NCBI RefSeq assembly: GCF_958295425.1
Contig: NC_081144.1
Location: forward strand, 22,819,398 to 22,883,397
Origin: Solea solea
Lineage: Eukaryota > Chordata > Actinopteri > Pleuronectiformes > Soleidae
DNA length: 64,000 nucleotides
Direction of reading: 5' to 3'
How positions within the stretch are numbered: position 1 is the first letter of the stretch; the number at the start of each line of letters is the position of its first letter. The translations under genes and the position numbers were made by a program. Below the pieces are notes generated by a model that worked only from the letters and a program-made list of their open reading frames with translations, was not told where the DNA came from and did not search any database. Below are positions 36,576 to 58,517 of the stretch, in pieces.

Positions 36576-36775
36576 TGAACCTTGTAAAAACATTCAAAAG
36601 ATTATTTCGATGTCCATGCACTCTTGGTTTAAAAACAACACATTCTGAGGCGCAACATCACCTGTCATCACAACTGCCAATACCGAGCCGTTGATCTGAC
36701 ACTTGAGCTGTCACCGGAGGACGTCACATGCTGGATAAAACTGGTTTGCCTCAGATCCTTACTGTATGTCGCCTT

Positions 36776-36795
36776 TGTGTGTGTGTGTGTGTGTA
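36776..36795. repeat. (TG)n microsatellite
   Basis: About 10 TG units. Confidence 0.85.
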
Positions 36796-36894
36796 TTAGA
36801 TGCAAAAGTCAGGTCGAAGTTACTGGATCGGATGAAAATGCATGCAAAGTCCATCATGATCCAAAAAATCCTATATATCACAGATTGAAAAAAA

Positions 36895-38110
36895 AATGTA
36901 AATATTTGTTACACAGTTGGACAATTATTTCTTTGAAATAGCTTGAAATGGCACAAATGTGTTGTTAACAGTTTCACAGTCTAAAATGACTGAATGACTG
37001 ATGTCAGTATTGGCAGTTTGTGATATCGGTATCGGTATCAGACACAGTGGTGCCGTGCCATCCCTGTAGAAAAAAGGAAGCATGATATCATGTGTCTTTG
37101 AATAGATAGGGCGATCACGTTTAATCCTAAACCCAAAATAAAAATGAACGTAATGTAATCTAATGTTTTGTGGAGTGGAGGAAGTTCACGTCACGGTGCT
37201 CTGGTTTCCTCCCACTGTCCAAAAACATGCAGAGGTTCACTGGATACATTATCACGCCCATAAAAGGTGTGAGTGTCAGAGTGAATGGTTGTTTGTCTCT
37301 CTGTGTTGTGCCTGCCATGTGGGCATGGACATAAACCACAACTGAGTCAGTGCCATGTCAACATTTTCTCATTACTGTGAGCTCATACAACAGTTGAATA
37401 GATCTCGTCCAGGAAAGTTGACAGTTTACATGAAGATGCGAGTTATAATCTGATTAAGCTCAGTCGTGAGTTGGAGTTGGAGTTCAGTTCAGAAAAACCT
37501 GCAAATTGTGGCAAGAGTCAAATAATGCAGTGTTCTATTTGCAGCTTGTGTGTGAACATCAAAGCCTGAATAATGTCTTAATAATGTCAATAATTGGAAG
37601 AGAGTGAATGTGTCTTTGAATGTTGGCCCTGGGATGGACTGATGCTTGGACTGGTGCCTGGACTGGTGCCTGGACCCGCCTTTCACAAGTGAGTGCATGT
37701 GTTGGACCAGTAGTTCCTGTTCTGTCATGTGATACGGTAAGATGAGAATCTCTCCATTCTGGACCTTTAACTCCTCTTTAGCAGGGTTAGATCGACAGTA
37801 AACAAAACACTAACTCTCAAACCTGCAGAGTGTGAATAACAAATAAATTATCCACCGATACCGATATTAGTCCCATACAGTCATTTTGTACTGTCTAAAC
37901 TAAGCTGTTAACAACACATTTGTGTTGATACATCTACCAACTACAGCCATTTCAAGCAACTTTGAAGATCATAATAATTGTCCAACTGTGGAACAAATAA
38001 ACTGTCCACATTTGTATCTTTCTGATATCCACTCCACAGATTTAATGCTGATTGTTCACAGATATTGTGGAAATTGGAATCAGCACATACTGTACATGAC
38101 TACATTGTCG
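36895..38110. mobile_element. Pair of ATCGGTATC-type hAT MITE fragments in opposite orientation
   Basis: The segment about 36895-37065 ends GATATCGGTATCGGTATCAG plus a CCATCCCTG terminus. The segment about 37848-38100 begins with ACCGATACCGATATTAG and shares, inverted, the CACATTTGTGTTGAT, CATTTCAAGC and TAATTGTCCAACTGTG phrases. Related copies lie at about 41460-41575 and about 50370-50600. The CAGGGATG terminus and the repeated GATACCGATA suggest a hAT-type MITE. Confidence 0.6.
37195..37300 (+). mobile_element. Teleost interspersed repeat (fragment 2 of 3)
   Basis: GGTTTCCTCCCACTGTCCAA, AAACATGCAGAGGTTCACTG and GAATGGTTGTTTGTCTCT phrases belong to the same repeat as 20945-21135, in the opposite orientation. 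It lies inside the interval between the two hAT fragments. Confidence 0.65.
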
Positions 38111-38939
38111 AAGTAATGTCTATAATGTAATGAACAACAGGGGCTTATAATCCTGTGGCCTCAGGGAAGTTGATTCTGCAGTGGATCATGGGAGGGACTT
38201 CAGGTATACTGCTGTAACTTGTTTACCCAGTTCTACGGTGTAACAAAAATACTAAGAGTTAATAGTAAAACAGAAGTTTCCTACATTTCCTAACTAACAG
38301 TGACATGTTTCGTTGACCACAACTGAATAAGTATCAACAATTATTGACATAAAATACCAGAAGCATGTATTTTGAATTTAATCTTACACATAATGAAACT
38401 AAGACACAGCAATATTGTGACTTATTCAATTTTAATTCAACGTCAACATTTTCTCATTACACATACACAAGGTTGCACTTATTTATTTTGAATTCAGTCT
38501 TTTGACTCACTCACTCACTCACATAATCTTCTAATATTAACCAGATTAAGACAATAGTCTGAATAGATCAAGTTATATAATCTGATTGAGATTATTCATT
38601 CCAGTTCAATTCAGTTAAGAAAAAAAACATGCAAATTGTATAATAATGAAGTGTTCTATTTGCAGCGTGTGAACATCAAAGCCTTAATAAGGTCAATATT
38701 TGTGTTTATTGGTGCAGTGAACGGGAGACGACTTGATCCGTGCGCGCGCGTGTGTATGCGCGTGTCCACAGCAGCAGTCCGAATTAGAGATGAACTGCGA
38801 AGTCCGACTGATATTGGTACAAGACGGAAGGCAGCCAGTAGCCTACTTTCTTTAGTGAATACGTGATATATATACTATATAATACGGATCTTAAAACAAC
38901 ATTTCTACATATATTCTTTATCAAAATCTAATTTAAATT

Positions 38940-39330
38940 GGGTGTATGGGCAGAGAGATGTTTTTGTCCGCCAGTGCCGGACAAGTCCTACCGGTTGTGC
39001 GGCGCTGGAGTTTGAAGCTAACTTCCCTGTATGTGTGTGTGTGTGTATCAGTGATGGCGGTGTGACGACGATGGACGGGAGCTGAAGTAGTCTGCTGCCC
39101 TCACCTCATCCGGGTTAAATTCTAAACAAACCCAGACCAGAGTGTTTTTTTTTATTTGACCACGACAACAGTGAGTAGCAGTGAATTCGCTTTTGAGCTC
39201 TTTTAGCCGTCTGGCGCGGCGAAGGAACGCGATATTGCAGATAGATAGCGCCTCGGGGTTGACTCTGTGTTCGAGCTTCATTCCGTACAACCGCCGCACA
39301 TAACACGAGAAAAGAGCCGTTTCAGGCATG
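38940..39330 (+). promoter_or_regulatory. GGT7: CpG-rich segment, probable GGT7 promoter region
   Basis: CpG density rises sharply at about 38730-38770 and again at 38970-39320 (ACCGGTTGTGCGGCGCTGG near 38990; GTCTGGCGCGGCGAAGGAACG near 39211). It lies directly upstream of the leader exons of GGT7. No TATA box is clear. The - strand open frame here (39048-39329) looks like a by-product of GC content. Confidence 0.4.
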
Positions 39331-39458
39331 TGGAGGGGCCGTGTTAATATTTACTTTGAATGTAATGCTCCCAAAGGTTAATAGCCTAGATGCGGATACA
39401 ACACACATGATGAGAAACCTGCTTGCTCAAGGTAACTTGCTGTGTTTTCGTCTGCAGG

Positions 39459-39624
39459 CGCATATGAGTGGGAAAAAATGCACCATCATCATCTGAGCTG
39501 CAGACGAGAAGAAGAAGCACCTGCAGTGCCGATTTGTTGAAGGGAGTCGTTCAGCAAGTGCCACACAAGAGGACTACAACTCCCAGCAGCAGGAAGAGGA
39601 TGATGACGTAATGTGATATTAAAG
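39459..39624 (+). other. GGT7: Probable GGT7 5' UTR exon
   Basis: Bounded by TTTTCGTCTGCAG (ending 39458) and an AAAG-GTAATT donor at 39625. It is followed by a 120-bp intron with a TCC-rich polypyrimidine tract. It contains one upstream ATG with a short frame. The first exon further upstream was not resolved. Confidence 0.4.
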
Positions 39625-39773
39625 GTAATTCATCAGCACAGCCGCATCTGTGGTGCATTCAGGTACATTTCCATCTGAATGGCAGATGTGTGGCTCACTG
39701 TGGGGGTGTGAATGTCCTCCTCCTCCTCCTCCTCCTTCCTTCAGCTCCCACAAGACAGAGGCAGTATTTCACC

Positions 39774-52182
<12,409 letters not shown>

Positions 52183-53370
52183 TGTGTGTGTGTGTACCTC
52201 ATGCTCACGTGGGAAAAGTAAGATTAACACCAGGATTGATGAAAATTATTAAACACAATTGAATGCAAAGTACTACTGCTTGACTGAGAAAAACCTTCAA
52301 CAACAAATCATGCTTTCTTGTGTGAAACTAATGGGGATCCACTGAGGTTGTTAACTTGGGAAAAGTCACAAAATTTGTAGCCGTATGTCACAACTTAAAA
52401 GTCACAACTTCAGCCTCAGTCGCAGTGAAGTTAGTGTTAAATCAGATGTTCAGTCAGTTTGTGGACTAAGTCACACACAGAGCAGTTTATTAAATGAATC
52501 TGATGCAGTAGTATATACAACTGCGTAAGTATCAGCAGGTTTATGATGGATTTATTAGTTATTATTTTAATATCTTACACTTACATTTCAGGAAGAAAGC
52601 ACCCTTTAGAGCAGTTGCTGGATTTAAACCATGTCCTGCGCGCCGTCACACTTACACCGAGGCCATTTTCTCTTCCTGCTCTTTACTTGATGTGTGACTG
52701 TGGTTTGATGTTGTTGTTTTATCGGTTGCTAATAAAATGCATTATTCACGCAACAGGATCCGCTTCAGTTTAACAGGTGTTGAATATGAGTAATTGTAGC
52801 TGAACTGTATTTAAATATATAATTTAAGACATTTGAATTGTTGCATACTGTAATTTAGTTTTTATTTAAAGCTTGTGGCATTTTAGAGTCAGGGTACGTG
52901 TTTTTAGAATGGGAATAATTAATTCTTTATAGACGGATTAAATGTAATGTCTATTTTTTTATGAATTCTTTATATTTGTTGGGCTGTTTACATTATTTCT
53001 GCTGGTTTCCAACTGCTTTCTTTTAAAATTTCCTATGTGGTGTTGCAAGTTCTTAGTAGTTGTTATATTTTTATAGTAACAACCATCCACTTTTAAGCTT
53101 AGTATTGTACTTTATTATTCTTTGAATTGTGTCCAGAATGGCCTATGCTGACTGATGAAATATTTCCTCAACCTTTTTGTGTCTGTTGCTGGGTACTAGT
53201 GCAATAATACTGTCCATGCTTGTTTCTTATACCGTAGAGTACCACGCCTTAAGGCAAACATTTGCACAACACCTGATTTTTCATTCCATGTGTATTTGTA
53301 TTTGATTTTATCACAAATCAGCATTGTCCAAACTCAGTAAATAAAATGTTTTCACACAGGCTTTCACTGG
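52183..53370 (+). other. GGT7: GGT7 3' UTR
   Basis: AT-rich sequence after the stop. Two poly(A) signals, AATAAA at 52731-52736 and 53340-53345, offer a short (about 570 nt) and a long (about 1.2 kb) form. Confidence 0.7.
53340..53345 (+). terminator. GGT7: Poly(A) signal AATAAA, distal GGT7 site
   Basis: A canonical hexamer followed by a T/G-rich stretch (GTTTTCACACAGG, CTACCACTTTTTTCC). A proximal hexamer is at 52731. Confidence 0.65.
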
Positions 53371-53544
53371 AGATTTTCTACCACTTTTTTCCTTCATACA
53401 TTTTTTTTAAAATTTGATTCAAGGCTCCAAGCACCAAAATAATGAATTTTATTGTTATCAATCATTTTAAGAAAGTGGGAGCTAGAGCTTAAACGAGCGA
53501 AACGAACCATTATTTTCCTAATAGATGAATATCTTGATTGCCTT

Positions 53545-53690
53545 TCTGCATTGAGTTTGCATGTTCTTCCCATGTGTGCATGTGTTTTTTCCAAAACATG
53601 CAAACTGTCTAACTGTCCAGGGTGTGACCCCGTCAACTGAGATTGGCACAGCACCCCTGTGACCCTCCAGTGGAGAATAAAATGGTCATC
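53545..53690 (+). mobile_element. Teleost interspersed repeat (fragment 3 of 3)
   Basis: GAGTTTGCATGTTCTTCCCA, CCAGGGTGTGACCCCGTCAA and CAGCACCCCTGTGACCCTCC phrases belong to the same family as 20945-21135 and 37195-37300. It lies between the GGT7 end and the NCOA6 start. Confidence 0.7.
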
Positions 53691-53904
53691 AAATGTATTT
53701 TTCTTTTTTACAAACCAATCTAGTTAATTGTCAGATGAGCAAAGAAACAACTAAGCATCCACAGTTACGTGGAGAGAATTTGTTTTTAAATGTATAATTT
53801 ATTGAAATATGGTATGAAAACTTTGCAGAAGTGGGCAATTTAAAATTGACATTTTATTAAAAGATTATAATTTTTCAAGTTTGGAGAAAATTCGGTTTTA
53901 TTTT

Positions 53905-54045
53905 GAAAGGCTCCACCGGAAGCGGTATTTTTTCGCTTAGCTGTTTGACATAATCGTTTCAGGCTTGCTTGAGCTTCATGTTTTGTTAGCTAATCTGGCT
54001 AGCAGATGTTGGCCGGTTGAACTTATCGTCAAATGAATATATGTG
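53905..54045 (+). promoter_or_regulatory. NCOA6: Probable NCOA6 core promoter and non-coding exon 1
   Basis: An ETS-type site ACCGGAAGCGG lies at 53915-53925, followed by a T/C-rich start-like stretch. The segment ends with a TGTG-GTAAGC donor at 54046. It is about 4.1 kb before the first coding exon, whose acceptor ends at 58179. The ETS site placed just before a housekeeping-type leader is a common vertebrate promoter layout. The transcription start is not fixed. Confidence 0.5.
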
Positions 54046-55009
54046 GTAAGCGTTTTTATTTTCTCGTGCGCAGAATACCGCTGTTGATATCTAGCGTTTC
54101 GGAGCAAACCAACAGGGAAGTATTGGAGATGTGGTCCTGTGCGATTTAATGAATTACGTGCAACGCTACCCAGCTAACATAGCTAGCATTTTTGCTAGCC
54201 GGGGCTTTCGGGAGAAGTCGGCAGGAACCGCCACTTCGTTCATGTACTCCTTACTGCGTGTGCGTTCTCTGATTTAAGCGCATTAGTTAGACATCTAAGT
54301 GCTGCTCGTACAGATACGGAAATGCATAATGTCATAGTTCGCGCAATGTTTGCGTTAGCCTGTCAACTCTGAGCGCTGAAGGTTAGCTTACGTTTGTGCT
54401 AAGGCCCGTGTTACTGCAGGGCCGATCATGTTCACCAAGCTGCACACACCGTTAATGGAAGTGTATTCCTGATAATTATTGTAATTAATTTACGCAAATC
54501 AAGCAGCAGTGGAGGTATAATTACGACTTGTGTTCTCTTTTTTTGAATTTGACACGTTTGCCACTACAGTAGCATCATCGGCCATAATGATGTCATAACC
54601 ACTGCACAGGTGTGCTGTGATGCCACGATATCTAATGTCAAGACATTAATACCGCGTTAACAAACCCACTGTACGATATAAATGATAATGCTGTGGCGGT
54701 AATGTAGCTCAGGTCGAACCATCTGTGGTGATTGAAAACGCATTGGAAATATTGATACTGATAATATATTGCGATATTTCATAGCATGATATCATATCAT
54801 TATTTGACATGGAAATATTCTCAATAGTGGTTTTGTATTGTATTTAAACCTCTGACAGGAGTTCAGCCATTTGCCACTGCCCCATCCTTCTACTTCTTTT
54901 ACCAGACAAAGAATATTGTGCATGGTTTATACACATAATATCTTTTGGGGTTGTTGTGTTTTTACCATGAAAATGTTCTGAGAATGTTGCCTTATCCTAA
55001 AATGTATAT

Positions 55010-55582
55010 TTACATGGACAAAAGTATTTGGACTCCTGACCATTACACCAACAGGGACTGTAATGACATTATTCAAATACATATACAGGACATTAATTTG
55101 GATTTGGTCCCCTTTTTGTAGCAATAAACACTTCCACACGTTCCTATATATTTTGGAGTATTTATGCATTCTGTAGAGCAGGGGTCACCAACCTTTTTGA
55201 GACCGAGAGCTACCTGAAGGGTAGAGAATAATATGGAGGGCTACCATATTAACATTTTATGCAATTTACCATTTAAATGATGAATATTATGCATTTAATT
55301 GCATACACATTAAATCCAGTGCTAACTCCTAATGATTATCACAGTTTTTATAAACAATATCAGGACATTTAACTCAGTGATCATTTGGATACATGCAAGT
55401 GAGGTGAAGTGAAATGAGCCCACGGGCACCTCGCTGGCTGCTCGCGGGCTACCAAGTGCCCGCGGGCACCACGTTGGTGACCACTGCTGTAGAGCATTTA
55501 TGAGGTCAGCCTGAAGCCTGATTGACACACCTGAATTCAATACTTAGGAGGTGTGGCCAAATACTTCCATATAGTGTATATT
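55010..55582. mobile_element. Tc1-like MITE interrupted by a hAT MITE
   Basis: The ends ACATGGACAAAAGTATTTGG (about 55012) and TGGCCAAATACTTCCATATA (about 55553, inverted) are inverted relatives typical of a Tc1 family. The element is split at 55171-55494 by a hAT insertion and its target duplication. No transposase sequence is left. Confidence 0.75.
55179..55486 (+). mobile_element. hAT MITE, 308 bp, with 8-bp target-site duplication
   Basis: It starts CAGGGGTCACCAAC and ends GTTGGTGACCACTG (14-bp inverted repeats, one mismatch). CTGTAGAG flanks it at 55171-55178 and 55487-55494. It shares the CAGGGGT start with the element at 45509. The interior carries GAGAGCTACC and GCGGGCACC phrases and is non-coding. 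Confidence 0.92.
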
Positions 55583-56359
55583 ATTGTCAGGTTCTTGTCA
55601 ATACAAAGCTCCACTAATGGTTACTTTTGTCTCTTTGTAGAGAGCTGTTAACAGTGATTGATTTACATGTATCTGTGGCATTGTCCACTATAGAAAATGG
55701 CCTTTGCTCCTCAGCTATATATTCACTGATACACCTTGTAATCTTTTTAACGCTCATGATGTTGTGTTTTTAGTGGGGTTATAGAGTTCACTACAGTATT
55801 TCAGTTTGAGAGCAGGATTTATTGATTTCACATTCAGATTTTGTGACGCTTTCTCTCAAACCCTCTGCTCGTGCTCAAATTAATCCTGCTTGAGCTCATA
55901 CTGTTTGCTTAGAATCAGATAAGTAGTTGCTCGCACAGAATGTGTGCACACCAGCTGAAGCGCTCCTCTTCCCACTTAGGCTGCTTCTGTGTATCATGTC
56001 TGTTTGTGGATCGGTTTTCTGATTTTTTGTTCAAAAACCCTGTCGAAATTCCCCAACCAATAGAATACCAGGTCTTGTGTTGTCCAATGAAAGTGCCACA
56101 GGTGCATTTGCTTCCGTATATGGGCGTCCCACACGGGCAGTTACGCTTTCCTCGCTACCAATCCGCTCTCCAGGCCTCTACAGCTTTATTTTAAGTACTT
56201 CCCTTGATCAGTTAACAGTTTTGTAATAAGATAAAGACAATTATTACATACCAGTGTCTGCACTTTGTTACTATCATAACTACATAATAGCTGCTTTCTT
56301 CAAATTGGATTGATATGGCACAAGAATACACCAATGACAATGTAACTTAATTTGCTTTC

Positions 56360-56640
56360 AAGTGAAACAATTACTCGATTAATCATCAGCTATTTTGATA
56401 ATCAAATCTCTGTGTGTTTAAACTAGTTCTCTGATTTTTCCACTTCTTAAATGTGAATAGGTTCTGCTTTCATTGCTCCTTGGAACAAAGATCTTTAAAA
56501 ATTAATAATTTTTGGTTTGTGTATGAAACAAGACATTTTTGAGAACATCATGTCCAGGTTTGAGAAACACGTTTCTCAAATGTTTTAAACAGTGTATGGA
56601 CCAAACAAGTACTTGAGTAATCCAGAAAAGCCCTGCTTCT
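56360..56640 (-). mobile_element. Decayed inverted copy of the hAT-like MITE at 10106
   Basis: Read on the - strand: TACTTGTTTGGTCCA, AACCTGGACATGATGTTCTC, CACATTTAAGAAG and TTGATTATCAAAATAGCTGA phrases follow the order of the 10106-10485 element. Confidence 0.72.
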
Positions 56641-57154
56641 CATATAATTTTCTCTTCCCCCATCTTGTTGGTCAATCTGGCAATGTCTGCACATTGTTTC
56701 TCTACTTGTGTGTCACCTTTGTCACTGGGGTAACCAAAATACTTCCAGATCTGTGATATCAAAACCACTGGAGCATCCACAATTTCAAAATATTTGTTTC
56801 TCGCTTCCTAAATCCAAGCTTTGTTCTCTGTGGCACCTGCAAGCACAGTGCAGAGGGTGATGGGCACGCTTGATAAAATGGTCTGTCTAGTAGTTACTTC
56901 CCCTGTTCCCCCTGCACCTATGAAACAAAACTACAGTTTTTGCCTGAATGGCCTATAAGTTGATACTGTCACAGGTTCAGAACTGCGCACTCTTCAAGTC
57001 CACAGAAAACAAAATCTGAGATTTAAAGTCATGGCACACAAGGCAGGCATAGATTTTATTAGGTTTTTTGTTAATTGGCAAAAATCAACTTTTTTTTTAT
57101 ATCGGTGAGAGGGATATTCTGACTCCCAGGTGAATCCATGGGAAACACCAACGT

Positions 57155-57997
57155 CAGTCAGTATGTTTACATGTACAGTTTAAGTGACCTAAGGCCACTT
57201 AAGTCTGACTAAAGACAGTCAATTGGACAACTTGCCACGTCTGAGTATATATGTGGAACAGAAAACCGTTTTATTGGCTGTGTATGTCTGACTCCGCCTC
57301 TGTAGGTGGCGCTGTATCTCTATTACGTCGGGGTCAGTATATTTTTGGGCAGCCTGTGGCCAAGTGGAAAGGGAACTTGGCTTCTAACCGGAAGGTCGCT
57401 GGTTCAAGTCCCCACCAGGTCGAAAGGGCTGGGGTACCCCTGAGCAAGGTACCCAACCCCCATTGCTCCCCGGGCGCTACTCAGTGTGGCAGCCCACTGC
57501 TCCTAATTCTAGGATTGGTCAAATGGCTGCCAAGTGTGGCAGCCCACTGCTCCTAATTCTAGGATTGGTCAAATGCAGAGGAATACTTTCCCTAAGAGGA
57601 TTAATAAAATTCTTTAGTTGGCATGTGTTGAATCAGTTTCCTGTTGACCTTTACGTAACAGAAAAACAAACTGTGAACGACAAGATGGACAGTGAGATGG
57701 AACGTGCTGTGGTTCTATGATTCGTACCTGCTGTACATGTACTCTAGCCGACGCCATCATGTTGTCTCCAGGAACAGTTCAGTGCTTTTGCAGTTTATAT
57801 GTTGTCTCCTACTTCCGGGTCAAAGGAAATCTTGGTCTGTCTCAGCGTATACATGCATGAGTAATCTGACTATGAATCGCATTATCCAGGTATATTAGTC
57901 AGACTAAGACTAGATCGACTTTAGTCGGACTATCGTTTCATTGCCAAATTATTGTCTTAGTCCGACTAAAATCGAACTTGTAACATACATGTAAATG
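57155..57997. mobile_element. TAGTCGGAC-type MITE carrying an inserted SINE
   Basis: The left part (57160-57240) contains GTCAATTGGACAACTTGCC, the inverse of the start of the 21761 duplication. The right part (57840-57995) is an inverted copy of the 22025-22200 spacer (GAGTAATCTGACTATGAATC, GCATTATCCAGGTATATTAG). The SINE at 57347-57617 and flanking sequence lie between them. Confidence 0.65.
57347..57617 (+). mobile_element. tRNA-derived SINE
   Basis: The head resembles a tRNA: A box TGGCCAAGTGGAA and B box GGTTCAAGTCC, about 55 bp apart. The body has CCTGAGCAAGGTACCCAACC and GCTCCCCGGGCGCTACTC, typical of teleost V-type/MIR-like SINEs. The tail ends TTAATAAAATTCTTTAG. A 49-bp segment of the tail is tandemly duplicated (57485-57526 repeated at 57534-57575). 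The stems of a true tRNA do not pair, so it is not a tRNA gene. Confidence 0.85.
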
Positions 57998-58180
57998 CAT
58001 GTGTTGATAACGTCAATATCTCATATAACCACACCTCAGAAAAATGTGAAATATCCCTACAAATACTGATTCTTTCAACTTTTACACTGACATTTAGCTA
58101 GTTTCTTGACTGTGACAGTAGTGTGCTACAGTGGACTAAAAGGTGTATCAGTGCTGATCTGTGTCTCTGTCAATTTCAGC

Positions 58181-58207
58181 ATGAAACAGTTCATCCGCCA
58201 CTCCTAG
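58181..58207 (+). promoter_or_regulatory. NCOA6: Upstream ORF in the NCOA6 leader
   Basis: An 8-codon frame, MKQFIRHS and TAG, begins one base after the acceptor at 58179 and ends 12 nt before the main ATG at 58220. Re-initiation or leaky scanning would be needed to reach the main frame, so it could lower translation. The sequence is direct; the effect is inference. Confidence 0.45.
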
Positions 58208-58219
58208 TCAGGAAGGAGG

Positions 58220-58517
58220 ATGGCACATCGGCCTGCTCTACCTGAGCTGTCCCAGAGGACAGAGCACCTGGAACTAGATAATGATTCCGACAGGGACTCT
58301 GGTGTTGGGGATGATGCAGGAGAGGATGCTGAAAGTTGCCATGGAAGCACAGAAACGCAAGAGGAGCAAGTCAACACACAAGACGGCATGGAAGAAACTG
58401 GAGGGGAGGGAGATGTCTTCACAATTTTTGTTGCCTTTCAAGGGAACATGGAGGATGAGGACTTCACACAAAAACTTGACTCTGTCCTCAGCGGGATCCC
58501 TAACGTGCTTGATATGG
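58220..58517 (+). CDS. NCOA6: NCOA6 coding exon 1 (residues 1-99)
   Basis: The exon begins at 58180 with 40 nt of leader. It encodes the Asp/Glu-rich N terminus and [20 protein letters not shown]. The donor ATGG-GTTAGT is at 58518, phase 1. Confidence 0.92.

Larger units (their letters stand above)
54046..58179 (+). other. NCOA6: Probable NCOA6 intron 1
   Basis: Bounded by GTAAGC and TCAATTTCAG. It contains a nested Tc1/hAT pair (55010-55580), a MITE copy (56360-56640) and a TAGTCGGAC-type element carrying a SINE (57155-57997). The open frame 55940-56194 has no recognised domain. Confidence 0.55.

Noticed and set aside
39048..39329. 93-codon - strand frame in the GGT7 promoter region
   Set aside because: No recognised motif. 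It overlaps another frame on the same strand, and GC-rich promoter DNA often gives chance open frames.
39690..39773. Upstream ATG at 39690 as the GGT7 start (MAHCGG plus a poly-Leu run)
   Set aside because: This stretch spans the TCC-rich polypyrimidine tract and the acceptor at 39744, so it is intronic. The Leu run is not a signal peptide.
57347..57420. tRNA gene candidate with A and B boxes
   Set aside because: The acceptor and T stems do not pair properly, and the sequence continues into a SINE body and tail, so it is a SINE head.
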